Counted from the first letter of the stretch, positions 7,536 to 16,213 are shown. The stretch is DNA of 49,078 nt from Pontibacter sp. HSC-36F09 (GCF_024171605.1 NZ_JALKAA010000010.1:1-49078); one strand, 5' to 3'. Made by a program: numbers and translations. Notes: generated by a model from the sequence alone, not told the origin.

Positions 7536-8468
7536 TTGAATACTACACAACACATTCCGCAGAATCCAGGTCTGGTAAAGGCCTGGATTTCCGCTTTTAG
7601 GCCGCGCACCCTGCCGCTGGCTTTTTCCTGTATCGGTATGGGCGGCTTCATGGCCGCTGCCTACGGAACCTTCGATGCCGCGGTGGTAGGCCTTTGCGTG
7701 CTCACTACCCTTTTCCTGCAGATCCTCTCCAACCTGGCCAACGACTACGGCGACTCTATACATGGGGCTGATAGTGTACACCGGGAAGGGCCGAAGCGGG
7801 CGGTGCAGGCGGGCCATATCAAGGCCGAGCACATGAAGAAAGGCATGGCCGTGTTCAGCCTGCTGTCGCTGGTGACGGGTTTGCTGTTGTTGTGGGTGGC
7901 ATTCGGCACCGAGGGGATCTACCTGTTTCTAATTTTCCTGGGATTGGGTCTGGCCTCCATCTGGGCCGCCATCAACTATACCGCCGGTTCCAAGCCCTAT
8001 GGTTATGCCGGGCTGGGTGACGTGTTTGTGTTCATTTTCTTTGGGCTGGTGGGCGTGCTAGGTACCTTCTTCCTGCAGGCGCGGGAGCTGGAACCGCTGG
8101 TCATTTTTCCGGCTATGGTTTGCGGCTTCTTCTCGATGGCGGTGCTCAATGTCAACAATATTCGCGACATTAACTCCGATGTGCTGGCCGGCAAACGCTC
8201 TATACCTGTGCGGTTGGGCCCGAAACGTGCCCGTATCTACCACATCTTCCTGCTGATAGGCGGTGTGGCAAGTGCCTTTGCCTATGTGCTGTTCCACTTC
8301 TACAGCGCCTGGCAGTTCCTGTTTGTGCTGGCCCTTCCGCTGCTGATCTCGAATGGTGTGAATGTATGGCGCAAACAGACATCTGCCGAGCTCGACCCAT
8401 ACCTGAAGCAAATGGCCATCACCACGATGCTCTTTGTGCTGCTCTTCGGCTTAGGACAAGTGTTGTAG
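7536..8468 (+). CDS. menA: 1,4-dihydroxy-2-naphthoate polyprenyltransferase
   Basis: Attaches the polyprenyl tail to 1,4-dihydroxy-2-naphthoate, giving demethylmenaquinone, in the inner membrane. The 310-aa protein is a UbiA-superfamily enzyme with about eight hydrophobic segments. The N-terminal AWISAFRPRTLPLAFSCIG is characteristic of MenA. Both acidic prenyl-diphosphate motifs are visible: NLANDYGDSIHGAD (about 67-80) and NNIRDINSDVLAGKRSIPVR (about 206-225). No ATG precedes the conserved region, so the TTG at 7536 is the likeliest start; the first internal ATG falls inside the domain. Menaquinone is the expected electron acceptor of the NADH dehydrogenase encoded in part at 29.3-32 kb. 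Confidence 0.93.
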   Translation: MNTTQHIPQNPGLVKAWISAFRPRTLPLAFSCIGMGGFMAAAYGTFDAAVVGLCVLTTLFLQILSNLANDYGDSIHGADSVHREGPKRAVQAGHIKAEHMKKGMAVFSLLSLVTGLLLLWVAFGTEGIYLFLIFLGLGLASIWAAINYTAGSKPYGYAGLGDVFVFIFFGLVGVLGTFFLQARELEPLVIFPAMVCGFFSMAVLNVNNIRDINSDVLAGKRSIPVRLGPKRARIYHIFLLIGGVASAFAYVLFHFYSAWQFLFVLALPLLISNGVNVWRKQTSAELDPYLKQMAITTMLFVLLFGLGQVL

Positions 8469-8551
8469 CAAAATGCCTTGGCGGCTATACCTGCCATACC
8501 CTGTGCGCACTGCTTCCGTAAAGAGGTATTTACCTTTTTAATCTTGATTAC

Positions 8552-9499
8552 ATGGAAAAACGCAAGCTTGGTAATTCTGGTCTTGAAATTGCGCCCCTGG
8601 TTTTTGGTGGAAATGTGTTTGGCTGGACGGCCGACGAGCAAACCTCTTTCCAACTGCTGGATGCCTTTGTGGAGGCCGGATTTAACTGCATCGATACAGC
8701 TAACTCGTACTCTTCCTGGGTGCCAGGCAATAAGGGCGGAGAGTCTGAAACCATCATCGGAAACTGGCTGAAGCAGCGCGGAGGCAGGGAGCAGATCATC
8801 ATTGCCACTAAAGTCGGGGCCAAGTTGGAAGGGAAGGGCGGCCTGGGCAAAGACTACATCCGGCAACAAGTGGAGGCTTCCCTTAAACGACTCCAGACCG
8901 ATTATATTGACCTGTACCAGTCGCATTACGACGATCCGGAAACACCCATTGAAGAGACCCTGGAGGCTTACTCCAAACTGATAGAGGAGGGAAAAGTGCG
9001 TGCGATCGGCGCGTCCAACTTCAGCGGCGAGCGGTTGGAGCAGGCGCTGAAGGCAAGTGAGCAGAACAACCTGCCACGTTACGAGAGCTTTCAGCCGGAA
9101 TACAACCTCTACGATCGCGAAGTCTACGAAAAAGAGATAGAGCCAATCTGTACCCGATATGGTCTGGGTGTGATCAACTATTACGCGTTAGCCAGCGGTT
9201 TCCTGACAGGCAAGTATCGTTCTGAGGCGGATCTGGGGCAAAGCCCGCGAGGTCATGGGGTGAAAAACTACCTCAATGAACGTGGCTTTCACATTCTGCA
9301 GGCGCTGGATGAAGTGGCCGAGCAGTACAGTACTACGCCAGCCAGCGTTTCGCTTGCCTGGCTAATGGCACGCCCCAGTATAACAGCACCGATTGCCAGC
9401 GCTACTAAACTTGGGCAACTGGAGGATTTGGTGAAAGCAGCCGGACTTAGACTGGATCAGGCCGCCATTAAAAAGCTGAACGAGGCGAGTTCCTATTAA
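8552..9499 (+). CDS. Aldo/keto reductase
   Basis: A 315-aa NADPH-dependent oxidoreductase of the (beta/alpha)8 barrel family, reducing aldehydes or ketones. The catalytic tetrad can be placed: Asp48 (CIDTANSY), Tyr53, Lys87 (IIIATKVG) and His125 (LYQSHYDD). The segment SKLIEEGKVRAIGASNFSGE (about 141-160) and the C-terminal coenzyme region (PSITAPIASATKLGQLEDL) are standard. It resembles the YajO/YghZ group more than sugar reductases, but the substrate cannot be inferred. Single gene with an ATG at 8552; downstream lies an exceptionally long perfect hairpin. Confidence 0.93.
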   Translation: MEKRKLGNSGLEIAPLVFGGNVFGWTADEQTSFQLLDAFVEAGFNCIDTANSYSSWVPGNKGGESETIIGNWLKQRGGREQIIIATKVGAKLEGKGGLGKDYIRQQVEASLKRLQTDYIDLYQSHYDDPETPIEETLEAYSKLIEEGKVRAIGASNFSGERLEQALKASEQNNLPRYESFQPEYNLYDREVYEKEIEPICTRYGLGVINYYALASGFLTGKYRSEADLGQSPRGHGVKNYLNERGFHILQALDEVAEQYSTTPASVSLAWLMARPSITAPIASATKLGQLEDLVKAAGLRLDQAAIKKLNEASSY

Positions 9500-9510
9500 A
9501 GGATAGCACA

Positions 9511-9573
9511 GATATAGTCATAAACCAGCAAGAGCCGCTTTTTTAGCGGCTCTTGCTGGTTTATGACTATATC
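9511..9573. terminator. Very long perfect hairpin (29-bp stem) between convergent genes
   Basis: Bases 9511-9539 pair without mismatch with 9545-9573; the loop is T5 (9540-9544). It sits 11 bases after the aldo/keto reductase stop and before the convergent nicotinamidase gene. A bidirectional terminator is the simplest reading, but the stem is more than twice the usual length and no T-run follows it. Confidence 0.75.
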
Positions 9574-9634
9574 AGAAGGATAATTAGTTACCATTTAGCT
9601 CGTTTCATCCCGAGTAAGCAGGCTTAAATCTTAC

Positions 9635-9720
9635 TGTCATTCTGTTAATAAACTTGGTTGAAATAGAGGGCCCCTACCTAAGCCTACACTATTTGCGACC
9701 AAGATCCTTACAGGATGACA
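9635..9720. repeat. Degenerate palindromic REP-like element
   Basis: Two arms of about 32 bases in inverted orientation. The left arm begins TGTCATTCTGT and the right arm, read on the minus strand, begins TGTCATCCTGT. Both continue into CTTGGTYG and AAATAG. A 20-25-base centre (GAGGGCCCCTACCTAAGCC) separates them. It resembles the TGTCATCCTG...GATCTTG class of interspersed repeats that I have seen in bacterial genomes. It lies in a gene-free 280-base gap. Confidence 0.55.
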
Positions 9721-9854
9721 AAAATTGAATGAAGAGTCCCCGCGGCTGCTGGAGGATGGTTGACAATTTTGGCAATTCCATTTAAACAGGTATACCTGCT
9801 CGCTCCCAAACAAGTAATAAGCGATAGGTATAGCTTGAAATGTAAATAGATGGA

Positions 9855-10469
9855 TCAGCTGGCCAGTAATTCGCTGCTCTGTATGCGCCTGCCGCCTTTT
9901 TCCAGTATGTCCTTTCGGGCTGCCTCGTAGCCTTCCGAGCTGATGGCGCGAACGGCGTCTTCCAGCACGAAGGTTTCAAAGCCCTCGTCCAAAGCATCTT
10001 TGGCAGAGTAATACACGCAGTAGTCAGCGGCCAGCCCGGCCAGGTATAACTGCGTTACGCCTTTTCCACGCAGGTAGTCAGCCAGCCCGGTGGACTTCAG
10101 GCGACCGTTGTCATAAAAGCCACTGTAGCTGTCAATTTCAGGATTGGTGCCTTTCCGGAAAATAGCTTCTATTTTATTTACTTCGAGGGCAGAGGCTAGG
10201 TCGGCGCCAGTCGTACCTTGCAGGCAGTGGTCGGGCCATAGCACTTGTGGCAACCCCAGTAACTCGGTTGTCTCAAATGGGTTTTTGCCTTCGTGGTTGG
10301 AGGCAAAGCTTTTGTGATCGGTCGGATGCCAGTCCTGTGTCGCCACGATTAAGTCAAAATGGTCTTGGATCTGGTTTACAATCGGGATGATCTGATCGCC
10401 TTCTGGCACACCCAGCGCACCGCCGGGAAGGAAATCGTTTTGTATATCAATCAGGAGTAATGCCTTCAT
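9855..10469 (-). CDS. pncA: Nicotinamidase
   Basis: Deamidates nicotinamide to nicotinic acid for NAD salvage. The 204-aa isochorismatase-fold protein shows the catalytic triad Asp8 (LIDIQNDF), Lys106 (FRKGTNPEID) and Cys151 (LAADYCVYYSA). The metal site is TQDWHPTDHKSF (Asp46, His48, His52). Length and motif order match PncA rather than the broader cysteine-hydrolase group. The next gene, 51 bases upstream on the same strand, is a PIG-L deacetylase; the two may share a transcript. It converges on the aldo/keto reductase. Confidence 0.93.
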   Translation of the reverse strand: MKALLLIDIQNDFLPGGALGVPEGDQIIPIVNQIQDHFDLIVATQDWHPTDHKSFASNHEGKNPFETTELLGLPQVLWPDHCLQGTTGADLASALEVNKIEAIFRKGTNPEIDSYSGFYDNGRLKSTGLADYLRGKGVTQLYLAGLAADYCVYYSAKDALDEGFETFVLEDAVRAISSEGYEAARKDILEKGGRRIQSSELLAS

Positions 10470-10520
10470 AATTAAGCTATCAGGTATAGGGATCCGCTAA
10501 AATAGCAAATTTGAGTGAAT

Positions 10521-11234
10521 TTAAAGCCCTTCCGTCAGGTTAGCCAGCGGCGGCTTGTGCTCTTCCTGGTAAATTTCAAAGTAAACGGTGTCGCCGATCG
10601 ACTCCACCACATTCGCCTGTTTGATCACATCTTGGTAGGTGTCATAGCAGCTCAGCGCCTTTTTCATGATCTCCACATCCTCGGGCCGGAGTTTTACCTC
10701 ACAGTCGATCAGAGCGGGGTCGCTGTGCTTCATCAGAAATTTACCGGACTGCAACGGTTGTTCTGTTTTGTTGGGAAGCGTCAGGAAAGCGAGCCGCTTC
10801 AGGTAATCAACGCCACTTTCTTTCAGCTCCAGGTATACCCGCTTGACCACGGCGTGCATCACCAGGTGGTCATGAAATCCGCTCACCCCATGCACCGGGT
10901 ACGACACGATCAGCTGCGGTTCAATCTGACGGATGTGTGTCTCCACCACCTTTTCAATATCGCGCGGGTCCAGCTCAGCCAGTTGACCGTCGGGCAGGTC
11001 GAGCACCGTCATACCCGTAAGCCCCAGTACTTGTTCTACCGCCAGCATCTCCTTATACCTGACCTCGCCCATTACCTCTACACTCAGGCCTAGCTCGTGC
11101 CGCACCTTGGTAGCACCACCCTTGGTGAGAGTAAGCAGGTATACCTGGTGCCCTTGCTCCAACTGCTGCCACATGACAGGGGCCGGACCGAACGACTCGT
11201 CGTCTGGATGGGGGAAAATGTAGAGGATGCGCAT
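10521..11234 (-). CDS. PIG-L/LmbE-family deacetylase
   Basis: A 237-aa zinc-dependent N-deacetylase-like protein. The signature PHPDDES (residues 8-14) and the distal histidine motif HGVSGFHDH provide the metal ligands and catalytic Asp expected in LmbE-like enzymes, which deacetylate GlcNAc-type conjugates in mycothiol, bacillithiol or GPI-like pathways. In Bacteroidota a BshB-type bacillithiol role is plausible, but no bshA or bshC is in the window, so the substrate is open. It lies 51 bases upstream of pncA on the same strand and about 125 bases downstream of the barrel-protein gene, separated by a long hairpin. Confidence 0.85.
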   Translation of the reverse strand: MRILYIFPHPDDESFGPAPVMWQQLEQGHQVYLLTLTKGGATKVRHELGLSVEVMGEVRYKEMLAVEQVLGLTGMTVLDLPDGQLAELDPRDIEKVVETHIRQIEPQLIVSYPVHGVSGFHDHLVMHAVVKRVYLELKESGVDYLKRLAFLTLPNKTEQPLQSGKFLMKHSDPALIDCEVKLRPEDVEIMKKALSCYDTYQDVIKQANVVESIGDTVYFEIYQEEHKPPLANLTEGL

Positions 11235-11303
11235 GGAGGCATTCGTTTTATGTACAGAGTATTTAAACGTGCAAAAGCACAGGCATGGCTGGAAATGGTT
11301 GCC

Positions 11304-11351
11304 TAGGTGAGACCAGGAGCCACCTCATAGTGTGGCTCCTGGTCTCACCTA
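11304..11351 (-). terminator. Long perfect hairpin (20-bp stem) after the barrel-protein gene
   Basis: Bases 11304-11323 pair perfectly with 11332-11351 around an 8-base loop. It begins eight bases past the minus-strand stop of the outer-membrane gene. There is no T-run on either side, so it may act as an mRNA 3'-end stabiliser or a T-independent terminator. Confidence 0.65.
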
Positions 11352-11359
11352 ACAAAATC

Positions 11360-13807
11360 TTAGTTTGCACCGCTTCCGCCTTGTTGCTCAGCACCTTTCA
11401 CATCATCGTTTTTGATGCCGCGTTTCTTGCGGGCAATGTCGCCCTTCAGCTTGCCGAAACGGTAGTTGAAGCCCAGACTGTAGCGGCGCATTAAGAATAT
11501 ATTCTCCTGGTTCTGGGTGAAGCGCGGGTCGTTGATCTCATTCAGGGAACGGCGGTTTTTCTGGAACGGGCTGTTCACCGAGAAGCTGATTGTCGCCTTG
11601 TTGTCTTTCAGGAACTGCTTGTTCACCGAAATACTGTTCCATACATACCCGGCCGAGCGGCCCTGCAGCAGGATGCGCGAAGAGGAGTAGCCAATGTTAC
11701 CGCTGGCACGCCAGCCCTTGTCGAAGCGGTAGCTCGAGTAGCCAAACACATTGTAGGTGAAGCCCTCGTTGTTCTGAGGCAAGCCGCCGATCACGCTGCT
11801 CAGCTTTACATAGTTGGTAGTGGAGTTCAGGTTGATGCTCAGCTTTTTAAACAGGGTGGTGTTGCCGCTCAAAGAGAAACCGTATGTCTGGTTGCGGCCG
11901 ATGTTGCCATACGTCGTGCGGGCCACCGTATCAGAGCCGAGCGTGGTGTAGCTCTGGATGGAGTTGTTGGTGAAGTTGTGGAAGATACTCGCGTTAATGG
12001 ACGTCCCTTTCACGAAGGTGTTATAGGCTAGGTTAAACACATTGTTCGTGGCCGGGTCCAGTTTCGGGTTACCGAAGCTGATGTTGAGGGGGTCGATCTG
12101 GTTTACGTACGGGTTCAGGTAGTAGAGGCTCGGTCGCTCGATGCGCTGGGTATAGGACAAGCGCATGGTGCTCGTTCCCTTGAACTTGCGCGACAGGGTG
12201 ATGTTCGGGATCAGGTTGAAATAGTCCGGGGTGGCCACCGTGCCGGATGACTTGAAGTTGGCGTCCAGCTTGGTCTCTTCCAGACGGGCACCGGTTTTCA
12301 AACCCCAGTCGCCTTTTTTGAGGCTCAGCGAGGTATAAGCCGCATAGATGTCCTGACGGTATTCAAAGTTATTGCTCAGGTTCGGGTCGATTACAAAGGT
12401 GCCCGTCTCCGGGTCGCGGTTGCTGTAAAAGTAGTCGCTGCTGTTGAGTCGGAAGATCGTTTTCACGCCCAGTTCAAGCGTGTGCTTTTTGATCGGCTGC
12501 ACGTAGTCGGCCTGCATGGTGTGTTCCACAGAGCTGCCGTCGTTATCCGTCTGGCTTATCTGACCGTTGAAGTTGAGCACCGGGTCCAGGATGAAATCAG
12601 AGCCGCTGCCGTTGCCACTGTTGCTTAAACGGTACGAAAGCGTGAACAACTGGTCTTTGCTTTTCTTGAACGTACGCTGGTAGTCTGCCCCGAAGTCGCT
12701 GCCCTTCCATCTGAAATCGCCATTGTTGAGACGGGTATAAGCCTGCGACAGCGCTCCGGTGGCATCGAACAGCTCGACACGCTGCGTCAGGAGGCTATTG
12801 CCTGTGTTCAGGTTCATGCCAAAGTTAGCCGTGAATAGGTTGAGCGTGTCCATTTCATAGCTGAACTCACCACTGGCATACTGGTAAGTGTTATCATTTC
12901 GGCTTTCACCCATCTGCTCCAGTACAGTTTGGCGTATCTTGTCTTCTCTGTACAAGTTGTTGCTATTGGCGGGACTGTTATAGGTGCCTGTTCCAAAGTA
13001 GCCGGAAAAGCCTGCCTTGCCAGCTTTAACCGTTAGGTAGCCGCCAACGTTCGTTCCTTTGGGGGTAGAAGCCTGCACATTCACTGAGCCGTTATACCCA
13101 CCGATGTTCTTCTTATGCGTGATGATGTTGATAATGCCGCCCACACCCTCAGCCTCGTACTTCGACGGCGGGTTGGTGATCACTTCAATGCTTTTGATAG
13201 TGGTGGCCGGCATGCTTCTGAACACGTCTTTTGGGCTGCGCACAAAGAGCGAGGAGGTTTTGCCGTTGACAAGCACGCGGTAGTTGCTGTTGCCGTTCAG
13301 CTTGATGTTGTCTTCCGCGTCCAGACTCAGCAGCGGCACCTTGCGCAACATGTCCAGCGCCGTCATCGTCTGGCTTTCGGGGTCAGCATCCACATTGTAG
13401 GTAATTTTGTCGATGTCCTGCTCCACTAGCAGTTTTTCTGTCACGATCTGCACTTCCTTTAGTTGCCTGGCCGATGACACGAGCGACAGTTTGCCCAGAT
13501 CGATGGTGGTGCCGGTAAAGGCCGGGAGTGGTAGCACTTTGGTTTTATAGCCTACATAAGAGAGCACCAGCTGGTACTGCTTCAGCTCCAGGCCTGCCAG
13601 CTCAAACCTGCCGTTGTCTTTCGTGAAAGTACTCTTGACGGCCTGGTTTTTTCCCGCTTCCTGCATCACCACTGTCACATAGTCCAGTTTAGCCTGTGTC
13701 GCCGAATCGGCTACTATACCTTTGATGGTGCCCGTTGGTAATGGAGTTTGGGCAAAAGCTGTGCATGTCAGGCACCAGAGCAGCGCCAGCAGTAAAGTTT
13801 GTTTCAT
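11360..13807 (-). CDS. Outer-membrane beta-barrel protein, TonB-dependent receptor-like
   Basis: An 815-aa outer-membrane protein. Order: signal peptide (MKQTLLLALLWCLTCTAFAQ), a carboxypeptidase-regulatory-like beta-sandwich (about 25-110; GTIKGIVADSATQAKLDYVT), a TonB plug-like domain (about 130-225; RVLVNGKTSSLF, KSIEVITNPPSKYEAEGVGG), then a long beta-barrel of the OMP_b-brl_3 type. The C-terminal tail (KGDIARKKRGIKNDDVKG) is basic and lies beyond the last strand. No SusD partner or sensor gene is adjacent, so ligand and TonB dependence are unknown. The ATG at 13807 is chosen because it starts a clean signal peptide; the track-length start further out is a TTG without one. Confidence 0.88.
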   Translation of the reverse strand: MKQTLLLALLWCLTCTAFAQTPLPTGTIKGIVADSATQAKLDYVTVVMQEAGKNQAVKSTFTKDNGRFELAGLELKQYQLVLSYVGYKTKVLPLPAFTGTTIDLGKLSLVSSARQLKEVQIVTEKLLVEQDIDKITYNVDADPESQTMTALDMLRKVPLLSLDAEDNIKLNGNSNYRVLVNGKTSSLFVRSPKDVFRSMPATTIKSIEVITNPPSKYEAEGVGGIINIITHKKNIGGYNGSVNVQASTPKGTNVGGYLTVKAGKAGFSGYFGTGTYNSPANSNNLYREDKIRQTVLEQMGESRNDNTYQYASGEFSYEMDTLNLFTANFGMNLNTGNSLLTQRVELFDATGALSQAYTRLNNGDFRWKGSDFGADYQRTFKKSKDQLFTLSYRLSNSGNGSGSDFILDPVLNFNGQISQTDNDGSSVEHTMQADYVQPIKKHTLELGVKTIFRLNSSDYFYSNRDPETGTFVIDPNLSNNFEYRQDIYAAYTSLSLKKGDWGLKTGARLEETKLDANFKSSGTVATPDYFNLIPNITLSRKFKGTSTMRLSYTQRIERPSLYYLNPYVNQIDPLNISFGNPKLDPATNNVFNLAYNTFVKGTSINASIFHNFTNNSIQSYTTLGSDTVARTTYGNIGRNQTYGFSLSGNTTLFKKLSINLNSTTNYVKLSSVIGGLPQNNEGFTYNVFGYSSYRFDKGWRASGNIGYSSSRILLQGRSAGYVWNSISVNKQFLKDNKATISFSVNSPFQKNRRSLNEINDPRFTQNQENIFLMRRYSLGFNYRFGKLKGDIARKKRGIKNDDVKGAEQQGGSGAN

Positions 13808-14024
13808 TATAGAGTAAAATTGATTAGATGACACGATCACTACCATTAGGTTGTTCCAGCTTGCCTCAACACTTCGCTTCAACCTGAACTGAAAACAGTT
13901 GCCGTGGAGCTTAATGGTAACGATAAGAAAGGTATTGAATAATATATATTAATCTGTGAATATTATACAAAAGCCCGTTTTCTATAGATGAAAATAAGTG
14001 ATGCTGCTGACGGAACTGCACATT

Positions 14025-14066
14025 AAACAGAAAGGGCCACCCCGGTAGGAGTGGCCCTTTCTGTTT
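14025..14066 (-). terminator. Terminator hairpin overlapping the helicase stop codon
   Basis: A 16-bp stem (AAACAGAAAGGGCCAC with GTGGCCCTTTCTGTTT) around a 10-base loop. On the minus strand it starts at the helicase stop codon and is followed by AATG, with little T-run. Confidence 0.65.
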
Positions 14067-15552
14067 AGTTATTGTCTTGCGGAACCGGTGGGTTGCTGTT
14101 CTGCGGGTTTGCGTTGCCCGGTTTGTTGCGATTGCGATTCCGGTTGCGACTCTTGTTGCGGTTTGGTTTCTGGCAGCCTTCCTGTCCATCTGCTGTAGGA
14201 GCGCTCAGTTCTGCTCTTGGCTGCGGGTTGGCTGCTTTTATTGGTCGGCTATTTCCGTCAGGTCTCGGCGCTGTACCTTCCGGCTTTGGTCCTCTGCGTC
14301 GGTTGCGATCTCCGCCACCGCCTGCGCCCGAACGCTGGCCGCCACCCTGTCTGCCACCAGCTGGTCTTCCGCCGCCTTTGCCTCCGCGGCCAAAATCGCG
14401 GCGTGTCGGATCGAAAACCGGCGCTGCGCCGAAACCTTCTGGAAGTGGCAGTTTCGGCAGGTCGCGCTCGATGAGTTGCTCTACCTTGCGCACCCGGTAC
14501 ATGTCGTTCTCGTTCACAAACGTAATGGCCATACCTGTAGAGGCGGCACGGGCCGTACGGCCCACACGGTGCACGTAGTCCTCGGCATCCTGCGGCATGT
14601 CGAAGTTCAGTACATGGCTCAGACTGTCGATATCTATACCTCTGGAGAGGATATCGGTCGCCACCAGAATCTTGTATTTTTTGTTTTTGAAGCCTTGCAA
14701 CGCCTTCTCGCGTTCATCCTGTGTCAGGTCCGAGCTTATACCTTCTGCCGGGAAGCCCATCTTTTGCAGGGAGCGCACGATCTGGTTCACGTTCGACTTG
14801 CGGGACGTGAAGATGATCATGTTCGACACTTCCAGTTCCCGGATCAGGTGCTCCAGCAAAGGAAGTTTCTGATTGTCGTAGGTCAGGTACAGGCGCTGGT
14901 CAATGCCTTCGGCTGGCTTGGAAATAGCCAGGTTGATCTCGGAGGGCTGTTGCAGGATCTGCTGTGACAAGTCGCGTATTTTCTTCGGCATGGTAGCTGA
15001 GAAAAGGAGCGTCTGGCGCTCGGCAGGCAAGGCACGCACGATCTTCAGGATATCATCCATAAAGCCCATGTCCAGCATCTTGTCTGCCTCGTCGAGCACC
15101 AGGTACTTCAGTTGGTCCAGTCTTACATAGCCTAGTGCCATGTGTGACATCAGACGACCCGGCGTGGCGATGATGATATCAGCACCACCAGTGAGGGCGC
15201 GCTTCTGCTGCTCCCACTCATCGCCTTTGCTGCCGCCGTAGATGGCGATAGAACTTACCGGGGCGAAATAGCCCAGGCCTTCCACTTGTTCATCTATCTG
15301 CTTTGCCAGTTCGCGTGTAGGAACCAGGATCAGGGTGCTGGTGAAATCGTAGTTGGCGTGCGAAATACGATCGATCAGTGGCAGCAGGTAGGCGGCTGTC
15401 TTGCCAGTACCTGTCTGGGCGCAGGCAATAATATCCTTCTGCTCCAATATTAGCGGGATGGCCTGCTGCTGTACCGGGGTCGGGGTATTGTAGCCCATCG
15501 ACTCAATTCCGGTGATCACGTCTTCGTGAAGGTTGAATGAACGAAAATCCAA
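14065..15552 (-). CDS. rhlE: DEAD-box RNA helicase (RhlE type)
   Basis: ATP-dependent RNA helicase acting in ribosome assembly, RNA decay or cold adaptation. The 495-aa protein has all core motifs: Q motif (about 21-31), Walker A AQTGTGKT (45-52), PTRELAKQ, DEAD (154-157), SAT (185-187) and HRVGRTAR (328-335). After about residue 385 comes a disordered tail rich in Gly, Arg, Asn and Pro (GGRPAGGRQGGGQRSG, NRNKSRNRNRNRN), an RGG-like RNA-binding extension. The start is TTG at 15552, supported by the Shine-Dalgarno AAGGAG six bases upstream and by MDFRSFNLHE, a normal RhlE beginning. An AT-rich 420-base region upstream may contain a long leader. Confidence 0.93.
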   Translation of the reverse strand: MDFRSFNLHEDVITGIESMGYNTPTPVQQQAIPLILEQKDIIACAQTGTGKTAAYLLPLIDRISHANYDFTSTLILVPTRELAKQIDEQVEGLGYFAPVSSIAIYGGSKGDEWEQQKRALTGGADIIIATPGRLMSHMALGYVRLDQLKYLVLDEADKMLDMGFMDDILKIVRALPAERQTLLFSATMPKKIRDLSQQILQQPSEINLAISKPAEGIDQRLYLTYDNQKLPLLEHLIRELEVSNMIIFTSRKSNVNQIVRSLQKMGFPAEGISSDLTQDEREKALQGFKNKKYKILVATDILSRGIDIDSLSHVLNFDMPQDAEDYVHRVGRTARAASTGMAITFVNENDMYRVRKVEQLIERDLPKLPLPEGFGAAPVFDPTRRDFGRGGKGGGRPAGGRQGGGQRSGAGGGGDRNRRRGPKPEGTAPRPDGNSRPIKAANPQPRAELSAPTADGQEGCQKPNRNKSRNRNRNRNKPGNANPQNSNPPVPQDNN

Positions 15553-15558
15553 AGTTAT

Positions 15559-15564
15559 CTCCTT
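15559..15564 (-). promoter_or_regulatory. Shine-Dalgarno sequence fixing the TTG start of the helicase
   Basis: AAGGAG on the minus strand, six bases before TTG. Strong Shine-Dalgarno sites are uncommon in Bacteroidota, so it supports the unusual start codon. Confidence 0.65.
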
Positions 15565-15974
15565 AAAATTATTTTTATGGCCTAGCGGCCTTTAAACCGC
15601 ATTTATAGGGGTAAAGATACGATTATTATACCTTATTTAAGAAAAATTTAAAAGTTGATGTTATTTATATTGAAAATTATATTAATATTGCATCGTCAAT
15701 CAGTAGAGAATATAACGATATGCTTAAAAAGTTGACACGGCATTCAAAAAGTTCAAAGAATTAGAAAATCACTATATAGATAGAATGCTTTAAATCTGAG
15801 TAAAAATCAAGAATACTTTTTTACATTATAGTACTTAAATAATATTTAATTTTATTTACATAGATTTTTTTATATTAATGCCGAAACATTTGATTAAGTG
15901 AGGCGTAAACAAGCTCAAAGTGATATAATCAATCATCTTAAAACATATAAAAGAAAGATTTATTTAAAATTAAA
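15565..15974. other. AT-rich intergenic island upstream of the helicase and a small ORF
   Basis: About 410 bases, visibly A+T-rich from about 15620 on, with long A/T runs and no ORF of note. It should contain the minus-strand helicase promoter (TATCTTTA near 15617-15624 resembles TAnnTTTG with one mismatch) and a plus-strand promoter for the 27-codon ORF. No stable hairpin was identified. Confidence 0.4.
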
Positions 15975-16058
15975 ATGAAAAAAGCTATACAAGAATCTCC
16001 GAACTTCTATCTTCTACTGGGTGTAAACATCATCAACGCTATCTTTATTTTGATATAG
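15975..16058 (+). CDS. Candidate small peptide gene, 27 aa
   Basis: An ATG-to-TAG reading frame that codes for MKKAIQESPNFYLLLG followed by a hydrophobic end (residues 12-27, mostly L, V, I, F with two Asn). The layout, basic start and apolar C-terminus without a charged tail, would suit a membrane-inserting peptide or a short leader peptide. I do not recognise a family. Support for it being real: an AT-rich region that could hold a promoter lies upstream, and a good intrinsic terminator follows 50 bases after the stop, with no other gene on this strand to use it. Against: very short, no Shine-Dalgarno sequence. The same transcript could instead be a small non-coding RNA. Confidence 0.4.
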   Translation: MKKAIQESPNFYLLLGVNIINAIFILI

Positions 16059-16108
16059 CACACCTCCTGATCGGAACCTAATTAAAAAAAAATAGCAAAA
16101 ATATACAG

Positions 16109-16138
16109 GCAGCTCTTCCTCGGAAGGGCTGCTTTTTT
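16109..16138 (+). terminator. Intrinsic terminator of the small-ORF transcript
   Basis: GCAGCTCTTC pairs with GAAGGGCTGC (one G-T pair) and is followed by a run of seven T. The nearest plus-strand genes are the 27-codon ORF upstream and the CoA transferase downstream, so it ends a short transcript. Confidence 0.8.
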
Positions 16139-16192
16139 TATGCCCTTTTTGATAGCTTTGTTTATAGAGCGGCAGCTTGAGGTAATTATGCT

Positions 16193-16213
16193 CTATACCT
16201 ATACCTATACCTG
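16193..16213 (+). repeat. Three tandem TATACC units at a start codon
   Basis: CTATAC repeated with a 6-base period (three TATACCT copies overlapping by one base) ends directly at the ATG of the CoA transferase. It is a local tandem form of the interspersed AGGTATA/TATACCT motif and occupies the ribosome-binding region. Confidence 0.8.

Noticed and set aside
14077..14967. 296-codon open frame on the plus strand within the helicase gene
   Set aside because: Antisense to the RGG tail and helicase core; Cys/Ala/Arg-rich low-complexity product without a domain.
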